The notes below the pieces were generated by a model. That model saw only the letters and a list, made by a program, of their open reading frames with translations, had not been told where the DNA came from and searched no databases. This document shows, piece after piece, positions 50,743 through 61,659 of a DNA stretch of 64,000 bases. Source of the stretch: Neoarius graeffei (lineage: Eukaryota > Chordata > Actinopteri > Siluriformes > Ariidae); contig NC_083570.1 in assembly GCF_027579695.1 (NCBI RefSeq), forward strand, positions 11,654,551 to 11,718,550. Direction: 5' to 3'. The translations under genes and the position numbers were made by a program. How positions within the stretch are numbered: position 1 is the first letter of the stretch; the number at the start of each line of letters is the position of its first letter.

Positions 50743-52440
50743 CAGTGCCTTACAAAAGTATCCCCCCTCCCCCGGACCATTTTTCTTGGGCAGACGTGAA
50801 GGTGCAGGCATCAGACAAGTCTGAATATAGCTCTAGAAATATAAAACGTGCCTCAAACCTGCCCTCATGAAATTTAGCGCTTCATTTTTGCTTGAAAACA
50901 GTGGATGTAGCTTGAAAGACCTTTTCCCCCTGTGCATGGAAAACAGATCAGCTTTCCGATTGGGACACGCCTTTTGACATAACAAGGGCACCACTGGCTC
51001 ATAATCAGTCTTGTGAAATGTTAAATGGCTCCGTCAGGGACAGTTCCAGCCCAAGATGCACATTTGCAGAAATATTTTTGCTAATTTTACCAGATCGCTA
51101 TGGATTTCCACAGGGGCGTAGAGCACGCCGAGCCCTTTCCGAAGAGGGCAGCCATGGACCGCTACGACCGTGGATCAGCCCGTTATTCATCCCTGAAGCC
51201 CTGGGAGAGCGCTGCTCACTGAAAACTTTAATAAGAGCCCTGGCTCACCAAAAGTCCTAGCCCTGCCAAACTTTACAGGCCCTGAGACCTTTCGAAACAG
51301 CCCAGGCATGGCCCACTATGACTGTGGCTTGGCCCGTTATTCACGGCAAATTTCAAATTATTTCTGAAGAATTTTATTGGTTTGACCCAGATTCTTTGTA
51401 TCAGGTCATACTATATAAAGCATCGTGAGAATACAAGTAATTAGGTCAGGAAAGCATCACCACTTACGACAGGTGGTCGGATCCTGAACCACTGGTCTGT
51501 CGGTTGAGCACGGCTATAGCCCATGTCGCCAGCTAGTGGTAAAGTAAACAAATGCCCCATGACCAATGCCAAGTGGTGCACATATATTTCATTGGTTGCA
51601 TCGGTCTGGATTTGTCCCTGTCCCTTTTTCTGAACTAGAAACCACTTCAGTTGAACGGTTATTAAAAAGAGATGGTTAGTCTGAAGGAACAAAGTGAAAA
51701 TGAAGAATGGAGCACTCTCAGGATCAATAGCGAGGAACTGGAAGCTGCGTTACACCACGCAAGCCAATACGTTCCTTCAAGAACCAGACAGAAGTTGCTG
51801 AGGGAAGCCAGAGTGAAGCCAACGGTGAATCAGAAGGAGATACAGAGTGGAGTGAAGGTGCATCAGACAACCATTGCTCAAGAAGAGCCATATGAAAGCA
51901 GAGTGACCAGGTGAGCGCGTGATGTTTGGTGTGATGAGACCAAGTTTGAGATACTATTTGTCTCAAGAAACAAGTTTCAAAGTGCTACATGTGGCACAAG
52001 CCTATTACAGGCTACACCTCCATTAACACCATAACTACTGTATAGTGAAACATGGTGGTGGCGGGATCATGCTCTGTTGTTGCTTCTTGTCAAAACTAAG
52101 GCTGAATGGAAAGTGAGTACAGATGGATATTACAAGAGAACCTTCTTCAAGTTCAGTTCTCAGCAGGACAATGGTCCCAAATAGCCAAGACAGGAGAGGT
52201 TAAAAACAAAAAAGGGGCCAAGTCAAAGTCCAGATCTGGATTGCATTGAGAACCTGTGGCACTGTTTGAAAATCGGAGTAAACAAATAACATCCAACCAT
52301 CATGAAGAAGCTGGAGCAAAATCTGCCAGGAAGAATGGGTGAAAATCCCAAACAAGCAAATCACAGATCCCTGAACGACTGTAGAATATGTATGGTCCAT
52401 TTGGAGTTTCCTAAAAGGAAAAAAATAAAATCGACTACAC
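50743..52440 (+). mobile_element. Highly degenerate Tc1-like element
   Basis: The left end CAGTGCCTTACAAAAGTAT follows TA at 50741-50742. Transposase remnants on the plus strand: RTRQKLLREARVKP (51780), VWCDETKFEIL (51930), SQQDNGPK (52170) and QSPDLDCIENLWHCLK (52220-52270). Multiple stops and shifts. The right end was not located; 52440 is an estimate. Confidence 0.6.
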
Positions 52441-54774
52441 TACATGATCCAGAGTTCCCTGATTAACTACCGAATTTTACCGGTCCAACGAGAGTTCCCT
52501 GAATGACTCCATAACGTTTACAACCCACTCTGAAAAAGGTTTAAATTGAGCGATCTGATCGGCATTCTCAAAAACAAACAAGAAGGAGGTACATAATTCT
52601 CGTTAGTGGCCTTTTTGATATTTACACTCGAAACCTGAGCAAAATCCAATATCCACTGCTTCTAAAATCAAATCAAATCAAAATCAGCTGTACCTGGATT
52701 TACAGGTAAATACACAAATACCCGTTTAGACCAATCGCTGACTATAGCCCTGTAGGAATGGCTGACCTTCCTTTGTTGATTCTGTAGTAAAATCACACAG
52801 TTTTTATGGATCACGGAGTAAAAACAGACCAGCGCAGAGACGCACTATGGCAAGGTCAAAGGTTAGAGTAGTTAACATGGCTTTAAGCAGGACACGTATC
52901 GCGAACATTACCCGTCAGAAAACGGGTAAAAATTTTGTTTTATATATTTTTAACGTTAATTCAAATTAAAATTCAGTCTTCACCCCAAACGTCACGACAT
53001 AACGTTAAGTTAATGACGCAGGGGTGTATGTCCCCCCCACCCCCCACACACAGTGATTTAACTCCTGAAAACTCAGGAAAATGTACAGCTCAGCTGACGC
53101 ATTTCTGGAAAAAAAAAAGTCAGAAGGATTTCAGGACTTTCAATTCCAGACATGGAACTGAATTACAAGCTGCAGATTTTGGTTTCGAGCAGAAAGTATC
53201 CAGTTACAACTGAAATAAGGAAATCAAATCCACGTCCCATTTGAGTGTCTCTCGGGGAGCGCTAATCCAGAGCGGCTATTTCAAGACGAGGCTTTTTGAA
53301 ACGAGGGATAAAAACAGCATCAGAGACACGGCAGGCTGAAATCGCAAAAATAGCTCTGTGCTTGGCTTCAGGACATGACACTGTTGTGTCAGAAAGGCTT
53401 TTATGACTGGATTATTTTTCAAATAATTTACTTTGCGTGTATGAAAATAAAGGTGCAAACTTTACATTTCTTTATTAACAGGGTCTACGGCGGATTTCGT
53501 TTTTCAAAGTCGCTAACAACGTCTAGCTAATTATGGAACCGGTATGACGTAATCCAGACCCAGAATATTTGCGCGTTTATGCAGGTACCTGTTTGGTGTT
53601 CGAAATTTACACCGACACTGAAACATGAGTACGTAACGTAATATTTAATTTAACGTCATATATAAATGTTAATATTGCGTTTATAAAGAGTACTGGTTTT
53701 GTTTCTTGCCTTTTAGTTACAACGAGGTCTGACCGGCAAAGCGTCGACCCTGACGACCGTACAGCTGATTGTAAAACCGCTAACGCTAACACTAACACGT
53801 TAAGCTAACTGCCTATGCAATTACTGATGATAAAATAATTATACGTCAATTCGCTGTACAACTGTCGTTCACAGGAAAAAGCGACAAATCAGATGGCGCT
53901 AGAAAGCTGGTGGTTTGTAGCAACAGGAGGCTGAGAGATAATCGGAAGAAGGGAGTGGGCGGAGTTTATCCGACCCGGTGAGGGTTTTTTTGCACAGCCA
54001 GAATCGTGCTAGCCTAGGTAACCATGGCAACCAGGTCAAGCTCAAGATAGAAACGCCCCCCCAGTGGGGAATCTACGCTGACTTGAGTGACGCGAGGCAA
54101 AAATCGCCGAACCTGCTCGTAAGCAGAAGTGTCTTTTAATCTGAAACGAAACAATACTTCGAGTGAGCTATCATGCTACAATGCACGGGTTTATAAAGTG
54201 TGAATTATTGTTTCAGATTCAAATAAGCAGAACTGAAAAGGGTCTGTAGTTTGTGCTTTGTTTCCCACACACATATTTCCAACATGGCAGCCAGACAACG
54301 ACGGACCATTTATGATGCTATAAATAAGACGTCACGTTACACGCTTGTCCTTGTCAGTCATTTTTTAGTAAACATTCCACCAAAAAAGTCAATCAGCTAA
54401 GATGTATCCGTAGTATCTGAAAGCTTTTTCCAGCTTCAAAGTGACAAGTGGTTTATCCTTACACGAGCTTCAAAATTTGGGAGGCGGAGCTTGGGGGGGG
54501 CAGCTGTGTGGTTCGTTGAGTTAAAAACAAGATTCCGGGGGTCCAAGATGACGATGACCACCCTGATATGTCGATGATGTGAAGTCCCACTGCGTCCTAA
54601 TCCACATGTGTAGCGTGGTTGATGCGGATATTTACACAAAAGATTTTGGGTAAGCCTGACGTTAGCTACATAAACCTCATAGCAGATTGTACCAAGTCTC
54701 GGATAAGTGATTACATTTGCTGTAAGGCTTGTTTTTGCAAATAATTCACTGGAACAAATTCAGTTAGAACCTGG
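52441..54774. other. Intergenic downstream of xkr5
   Basis: No gene or defined mobile element was recognised. The xkr5 3' UTR must lie in the right part, but no convincing poly(A) signal was chosen. Confidence 0.35.
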
Positions 54775-57475
54775 TCAGAAACCCGCGTCATCCTCAAGGC
54801 CGCGTGCAGAGAGGACGAGGTGCCGGCGTGGCCCTGTCAGGTGGGGCCCGGAAACTTCCGGACGGGGGTCGCTGGCGCTGCTTGGAGATTGTGGGTCGGC
54901 GCTGAAGTATAGCGTTGAACTGGACTCGGTGGGGCAGTAATCAGGCTCGGGGCTGTCTCCGAACACGGACTTCCCCTCAGGAGAGCTGCGCTTCCACTCC
55001 GAGTCCACACTTTCCATTTCCTCCCCGACGTCCACATCCGCCTCCTCGTCGTCGTCTTCTACGTCTTCTCTCGCTTCGCTCACACTCTCAAACTCGTCCT
55101 TGCAGTCTGACAGTGGCGCCAGTGTGTCATCCTCGTCCTTGATGTCCAACCTGTCTCCTCCGCCTCCTTTCTCTCCTGTGTCGTCCTCCTGCTCTTCACT
55201 CACGATGCCCGTCGTACCTCCAGCCCCAAACGCCCGCTCGATTTTGCTCGGGTCTCCGGTTTTCAGCGCCAGACGCACGAGGAGCCAGTGGTGGTGGCGG
55301 CACTCGGCGCCCACCTTCGCCCCGCAGCTCCCCGGGTGCTCCAGGAGCGAGAAAGAGGGATGGGAGGAGGACAGTGGAGGACGGAGAGAGGGAAGAGCGA
55401 GGCTCTTGTCCGTCAGGGAGAAAGACGAGTCGCCCTGATCGAGACACGCGCTGCCTGCCTGAGCGCCGTGATGCAGAGTGTGAGAGATCTCTGTGGACTT
55501 TGGGTGCAGGAAGCGATAATAAAGCAGCAGAAACGTCAGACCTGAGAGAGGAGAGCAGATAAAGATTTCTGAGGTACATCCAAAAGCTAACTTTCTTATC
55601 CTTCCTTCATCTCGTCTCTCAGCTAATGTAGCTAACTTGCTAGCCACTAAAGCTAAGCCGCTTCTTTTCATTAGTTAGCTTGTATCTTAAGTAGCTAATC
55701 GTTTTTTGTAGATTACCAGAAGTTGCTCTGTGGATAAACTCTGCTAATCACCCATCTTGCTAGCCACTAAAGCTAACCTACCTCCTGGTAGATTACCAGT
55801 AGTTAACGTTATCTGCCTTGCTAGCGACTAAAGCTAATCTGCTACTCCATCTTACTTAGCATAATCACTTGTCTCGTAGCTAACTAGCATTAATTTTTGT
55901 CCTTGTGGATTACCAGAAGTTAGCTAATATTAACACGCCCACTCAGCTAACATACCTTCCTTGCTAATCTGCTACTTATCCTTCGCTAGATTAGTTACTT
56001 CAGCCTTATTTCGCTAATAGTGTTTGTATTTGCCAGTTAAAATTAGGTGGCTAATATACGACAATTTTACAGCTTGTATACATTAGCTAGCAACTAAGGC
56101 TAACATGTTAGTTAGCTAGTTATGGTCAGCAATAGAAAACAGCCATTGCTAGTTGGGGAATCACCCTCAGGTTAGATCATAAAATGAAGTCAATAGACAA
56201 ATATCACATGTGGTGGTGTGCTCAAAAGTTATGGCACCCAGATCATTGATGGTCCACATAAGACATGGACTTCTGAAATGTAATGAGGTTGAACACAAAA
56301 CGAACCAACTGAAAGGAAGGACACGGTCGTCCACTCACCCAGCAGGAAGCTACACAGGACAGCAATGGGGACAGTCAGGCTTTCCCATGATGCCTCACTG
56401 AAGATGTCAGAGGCAGCCAGGACGAGCGTGGCATTCTCCAACAGCATCACCTGGGACAACGCGAATAAAAGAAGTGAATGCCAACATTTGAGAAATTCAA
56501 CACAGACACGTTTGAATCATGGACGTCCCACATCTTTAAATAAAACAGCAAACAGGAAAACATGATAAAATTAAAGATTTAAATGTGAGCAAGTTGGTGT
56601 GGTACAAGTGATATGAAGCCACGGTTCTCGAAGTGGGGTTTGTGATATATACATCCTGAGGATCCAACTGATAAATCTTTGTGAGATATTTTTTTTTTTG
56701 TCTTTTGCTGGACTGAGTCATCGGATAAAATACAAAAATTGAAATATCGCAAGAAAAAAAAGTAGTTCCAGATGTATGTTGAGTATTTTAAGTTTGATAT
56801 AGTAATTCACATTTTGTCATTTACTTACACAAATCTTTGCAAATTAGCTTGTAAACTTTCTTAGCTAGCTAGATTTTTGTAATTTGGTTTGTTAAAATCA
56901 ACTAGCTAGTTATATTTTTTAAAATAAGCTTATTAAATTAGCTAGCTAGTTTCATTTTGTAATTTACTTTGCTCAATTTGCTAGCTAGCTAGTTAGTTTT
57001 GTAAATAATATTGTTAAAATTACTTAACCAGTTATATTTTATAATGCACGTTGTTAAATAAGCTAGCTAGTTTCTTTTTGTAATATACTTTGTTCAATTC
57101 ACTAGCTAGCTAGTTAGTTTTGTAAATAATATTGTTAAAATTACTTAACCAGTTATATTTTATAATGCACTTTGTTAAATAAGCTAGCTAGTTTTGTTTT
57201 GTAATATATTTTGTTCAATTCACTAGCTAGCTAGTTAGTTTTGTAAATAATATTGTTAAAATTACTTTACCAGTTATATTTTATAATGTACTTTGTTAAA
57301 TAAGCTAGCTAGTTTCGTTTTGTAATACACTTTGTTCAATTCGCTCACTAGCTAGTTAGTTTTGTAAATAATATTGTTAAAATTACTTAAGCAGTCACAT
57401 TTTGTAATGTACTTTGTTAAATAAGCTAGCTAGTTATGTTTTAAAAAATTAGCTAGTTAAAGTACCTAGCTAGTC

Positions 57476-57532
<57 letters not shown>

Positions 57533-57972
57533 TTTAATTAACATGTTAAATCAGCTATCTAGTCAAGTTTGGTTTTATTCCTAATAACATTCATTCTAGT
57601 GTTAATCCCAAAAGGCTAATTAAACAACATTAGCTAACCAGCAAGCCAAATTTTAGATCTGTATAAATTAGCAAAATATTTTATGATTACTCAGCGAACT
57701 CACTTGTCACACAGGGTCAGTTCAGCATATTTAATTTTTACTCTCGAATTCTCAAACGTGTTTAAATGTAGATTTTTTTTTTACCTGTACCTTCATACTT
57801 CTGCTTTTGAGTATGATTTTTATACCACAGGAAAACTTTTATTTTTTAGAAGAAGTTTAGCTTCTCTGTACTTTTTTTTTTAAACTTCTGTTAAGATGAC
57901 GCACAGTGTTTCAAGCATACAAATGGATGAGAGGAAAACTCAGGTATTAAAAAAAAAGCTCAATGCCTCAAA

Positions 57973-58031
<59 letters not shown>

Positions 58032-60487
58032 AGCAACTGGCCACTTAAATAGAAATGTGTTGTTGATTCTAAGGGTAGTATCTCACTGGGCTGTGACAGC
58101 TTGCGACAAATTGCGAATGTCATTCGCGAGAGAGTTTCAAAAGTGTCTTGAAACATTCGCTGGGCTTCTCAATTTCCTCGCATGAATCGCAAAGTGTCAC
58201 TCCTTCGTTGCTGAAATTTTGAACATGTTCAAAAAATTTGTGCAACAAAATTTCTCTCAAAATAGCCGCAAATGCGTCGCTGGCGTCGCAAAGCCGTACC
58301 GAACCCTTCTCAAGTCGGTTTCCATGAGGCTTCCTCTACTTCCCTGTAGCCTGGGCCCGCCCATCCTAAGCGTGACGCAACACAAGGGCCTGTTGTGAGC
58401 TTAGTCTGGCCAGGCAAGCTATCTACAGCTCTTCCAAGCTCCCGAAAAATCGGGAGCCAATCAACTTTGAGCATCTCCAACGGCCCTGGGTAGAGGCGTG
58501 TTCAAGGCAGTGACGTAGTAGAACTGCGACCGGAAGCCATAGATTGTTTACAGAATCATGCTGTATTGAAAGCATTCAACGGGAAGTTCTCATTGAAAAC
58601 GGAGCAAAGAGCAGCCCTGGAGGTATTTATTGAAAGGAAGGACGTTTTCGCCTTGCTCCCGACCGGCTTCGGTAAGAGTTTAATCTACCAGTTAGCCCCG
58701 CTGGTAGCCAAATCAATGGGGCTCAGCGAGAATCCTATCGTCGCGTCACATACGTCAGAGGAAAGAGTGATGTGTATCTGTGAAGATACTCAGTCGTCCA
58801 GGTACATAGTAATCTGTGGTTGGTAGAAGCCAGTAGCAAACTGAGGCATTTCAGGGAGGCGGGTCAACCACGGGCTCTGGGAAATGGTTGGGCTGAATAT
58901 CTTGGCCAGACCAATAGCTCATAGAGCTTTGAAGTCGCGTTAGCCAGACTAACTTCCCTGCCTGCCGAGGGAAAGCCGGGCTGCGACAGCCTGCGACTAG
59001 TTGGAGACACAGCAATTGCGGTAAAATATGCGAATATCAATTCAGCGTGATTCCAAGTGAAAATTGTCACTAATTTGCATATTTTATCGCAATTGTTGTC
59101 TCCAACTAGTTGCAGACTGTCGCGGCCCAGTGAGATACTGGCTTATGATCCCTGTTCTTGGCTGCAGGAGTGGAACCCAATATATTCTTCTGTTCTGCTA
59201 TTGCATGCTGAGATGCTTTTCTGCTCACCACGGTTGTAAAGAGCGATTATATGAGTTACTATGTCCTTCCTGGCAAAAAAAAATAAGCTCGAACCACCTC
59301 AAATCTGTCCATTTTCCTCTGATCTCTCTTATCAACAAGGCATTTGTTTGTTTCCACCCACAGAACTGTCGCTCACTCGCTTGATGTTTTTTATTTTTCG
59401 CACCATTCTGTGTAGAGACTGTTTGTTGTGTGTGAAAACCCCAGGAGGAGATCAGCAGTTTATGAAATACTCAAACCAAAAATACTCATCTGGCTCGAAC
59501 CAACACCCATGCCACAGTGAAAGAAAGTCACACTTCAGTGTGAGATCACAATTTTTCCCATCCTGATGTTTGAACGTTAACTGAAGCTGTGTTATAAATA
59601 TCCCTGCGCTGACCCTCTCTGCAACACCTCTCATTAGAACAGTGGGTTTTGGAAGAAGTCTCAATAAACACGTTCTGTAATTACATCCTACCCTCGTGTC
59701 ATGGAAGAGTTACCGTGTAAAAGCCAGCCATACGGTACCGAGACGGGCCGTCCTTCACGTTCAGGAACAGGAAGACATGCACGCAGCCCAGCACGAGGTT
59801 GAACCCACGCCAAGCCCATTGGCCTACGCAGATATCAGTCTGTTGGGAGACCAACCAGAGCACTGCGATCAGCCAATGACAACCTGCAAACACACATACA
59901 TACACATCGAGAGAAAGCAAAAATCTTTACCACACTGATATGATGGCTACAAGGATAACGAGAATCTGTTATACTTTTATATCATCATACCACAGCGCTG
60001 TAAAATTCTCAAATCTGATTGGTCAGAAATTCTTGACTTATCGTATTAACTTGTTCAGTCTACTACGTTACCGTTTCTATAGTCACAAGGACTTGGACTT
60101 GGACGCTCCACATAAAGAAGAAGTGAGAACCTTGTTTTTCCGAAGACTAAATCTAACATGCTGTCGCTGATTACTTTCCTATAACAGCATGGCACGAAGT
60201 GTTTTATTCTTACTGATATCACAAAAAATACAAAACAAGGTGCATGTGTGAGAGTGTGTATATGTGACACTCACCTACGACGCCGATGACCCAGTATCCG
60301 AAGGAGCGGGCGAACAGGGCAAGGCTGGCGAAGCGTGCAGTCAGTAGCCCTGCCCTCCATAACAGCTGGCACAGCAGGGCAGCAGGGGGCATGAGCAGGT
60401 GACCAGGCCGTGCCAGACAACATGCGCGACTGTATAATACCAACGCCCAGGACAGGGACAGCACACACACACCGCTACACAGCGCAA
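54775..60487 (-). CDS. xkr5: XK-related protein 5 (XKR5), 3' exons only
   Basis: Multi-pass membrane protein of the XK family; some XKR members are phospholipid scramblases, but this role is not established for XKR5. Exons on the minus strand: 60487-60275, 59883-59714, 56450-56339, 55541-54775; all phases agree and give 419 residues before the stop. The family blocks are SLSWALVLYSR, RPGHLLMPPAALLCQLLWR, LVSQQTDIC, FLNVKDGPSRYRM, LLENATLVLAASDIF and YYRFLHPKSTEI. They are followed by the XKR5-type cytosolic motif HHHWLLVRLALKTGDPSKIE. The last exon then runs into a long acidic tail rich in E, D and S. The 5' exons (N-terminal membrane segments) are not in the window; the exon at 60487 starts with two bases of a split codon. 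Introns carry a 121-bp tandem repeat, MITEs, a RecQ-like fragment and Tc1 copy D. Confidence 0.9.
55542..56338. other. xkr5: xkr5 intron with GCTAAC-rich sequence
   Basis: AGCTAA, TAGCTA and GCTAGC words are frequent from 55620 to 56130. No mobile element was defined. Confidence 0.5.
56840..57475. repeat. 121-bp tandem repeat in xkr5 intron
   Basis: About five copies of a 121-bp unit. The word AGTTAGTTTTGTAAATAAT begins at 56991, 57112, 57233 and 57354, exactly 121 apart. Each unit also has GCTAGCTAGTT and AAATTACTT(A/T)ACCAGTTATATT. Followed by a TTTC run. Confidence 0.9.
57480..57532. repeat. TTTC microsatellite
   Basis: About thirteen TTTC units directly after the 121-bp tandem repeat. 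Confidence 0.95.
57533..57973. other. xkr5: xkr5 intron, unassigned
   Basis: AT-rich, no element recognised. Confidence 0.4.
57974..58029. repeat. CA microsatellite in xkr5 intron
   Basis: About 28 CA units, just before the TIR element copy that starts CACTCAGCAACTGGCCAC. Confidence 0.95.
58346..58950 (+). mobile_element. Insertion carrying a RecQ-like helicase fragment
   Basis: Starts TAGCCTGGGCCCGCCC and ends near TTAGCCAGACTAAC; AGTCTGGCCA-like words near both ends suggest weak inverted ends. Contains the helicase fragment at 58551-58742. Confidence 0.5.
58551..58742 (+). pseudogene. RecQ/DEAD-like helicase exon fragment
   Basis: After an acceptor-like GATTGTTTACAG the frame reads AVLKAFNGKFSLKTEQRAAL and then DVFALLPTGFGKSLIYQLAP. 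This is a Q-motif-like glutamine followed by a Walker A box (PTGFGKS), as in RecQ-family helicases. It continues to GLSENPIV and then leaves the family pattern; the DEAH box and later motifs are absent. Similar helicase exons occur as repeats in fish genomes, so this is more likely mobile-element cargo than a host recq gene. Confidence 0.6.
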
Positions 60488-60779
60488 CTGACCAGAGCAC
60501 ACACACAAACACAAATTAATAAACATTTACACGACCATTAATGTATAAGGATCAGTCATGAATTATCACCATTCCTAATCAGTTACACATTAGCATATTA
60601 GCCTAACACTCTGCTATGCTAGCTACGGTAACACTAGCACAAAGCTAGCGGTTCAGTCAAACCTATTAGCGCCCTCACAATGTTTATATTCTTTATATGA
60701 TAGAACCATAATACATGATAACTTATCAGAGGACGCTCATAATCTAGAAGCCACTGCTTGCTTTAGATCTATTCAGAAG

Positions 60780-61265
60780 GTTGCTATGTGCAATGGAATA
60801 CAGTCTGGGAAAGAAGGATTTATCATACGATCTCGAAAACGACCCTTCAGTCGAGTTTGCCGACATCTCGAACTATCTGGTGTTGCAGACGTCCTTCTAC
60901 ACCGCAAAACAGATGAAAGCATGGAAGACTATGGAGGCTTACGATTTTTTTTGTACGTGGCTGGGTAAAGGACCTTGGTATCGAGTCACTGCTGAATGAA
61001 TCCTGTATTATTTTTGCCCGCGTAAGTGTGTGGGTTTTTTTTAAGCTTTTCGTTCGCGTCTTTACAACAAAGCGCAAACAAACAACAGTTGGCTCGATTC
61101 TCATTTGCGTTGGCTCTTATCTCTCAGCTAAATCATTCACAAAGATCATCAGAAACCCCTTTAAAGACCTGGATCTTAGTTAAACGAAGAAGTGATCACG
61201 GCGCATTGCAACTGTACGGCTGGGGAAGAATTTTGTCGCGACCTTCATGTATACGGACTTTGTGA
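60780..61265 (+). pseudogene. SWIM-type mobile-element protein fragment, two exons
   Basis: The first exon-like stretch (60780-60970) reads PSVEFADISNYLVLQTSFYT and KQMKAWKTMEAYDFF, similar in pattern to the fragment at 20011-20292. A second stretch after an acceptor-like CTCTCAG (61130) reads NHSQRSSETPLKTWILVK, then after a one-base shift AHCNCTAG, the C-x-C half of a SWIM zinc finger. The later C-x-H is not seen and the frame stops soon after. It lies in an xkr5 intron on the opposite strand. Confidence 0.55.
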
Positions 61266-61659
61266 AGCGTGATGAGGAAACAAAACAAAACGCTGGGGAC
61301 TTTAGCGCTTCGTGACTAAAAAAAGTACCGTATAATAACGACACATAGCAAGAAAAGTACTTGGAAAACGCTGAGATGGAAATACAAACCTTTCACCAAG
61401 CGATCACTGCAAACTCGAGCGTGCTTCGACTCGGCTCCCTTCGATTTCAGCGAGAGGTTCACGGAAAAGCCACCTTTCTCGACGCCTTTTTGTGAAATCC
61501 TGTGTTCGTTCGCCCTTTTTTATGAGTTCACGTTGAACCCTGAAGAAACTTTTATCAGTTTCACGGTTTGATCAACCTAAAACATCATGACCGTAAGGCG
61601 TTTTTCATGCGACCAATGCACCTTCTCCGTACAAACGCTTCATCAACTGAGCTTTAGTA
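61266..61659. other. xkr5: xkr5 intron, unassigned
   Basis: No element recognised between the SWIM fragment and Tc1 copy D. Confidence 0.4.

Larger units (their letters stand above)
58075..59141. mobile_element. MITE of the AGTATCTCACTGGGCTG family, with inner insertion
   Basis: Ends AGTATCTCACTGGGCTG and CGGCCCAGTGAGATACT. The sequence matches the element at 38132-38578 apart from arrangement. It is interrupted after CTACTTCCCTG (58345), resuming at TTCCCTGCCTGCCGAGGG (about 58951). Confidence 0.65.
58030..59600. mobile_element. TIR element copy 2 of the CACTGACTGGCCAC family, split by a MITE
   Basis: Matches 41829-42330: CTGGCCACTTAAAT at the left, then ATCCCTGTTCTTGGCTGCAG resuming at 59147. 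Between these lies a copy of the AGTATCTCACTGGGCTG family (58075-59141), which itself contains a further insertion (about 58346-58950). Confidence 0.65.

Noticed and set aside
54837-55562. Several overlapping frames in the last xkr5 exon, both strands
   Set aside because: GC-rich coding sequence leaves other frames open; only the minus-strand frame ending at 54775 continues the XKR family.
56840-57475. CRISPR-like array
   Set aside because: The repeat unit is 121 bp without unique spacers, and the DNA is vertebrate; it is a tandem minisatellite.
58551-58742. A host RecQ helicase gene
   Set aside because: Only the Walker A region is present, inside nested repeats, without later helicase motifs or neighbouring exons.
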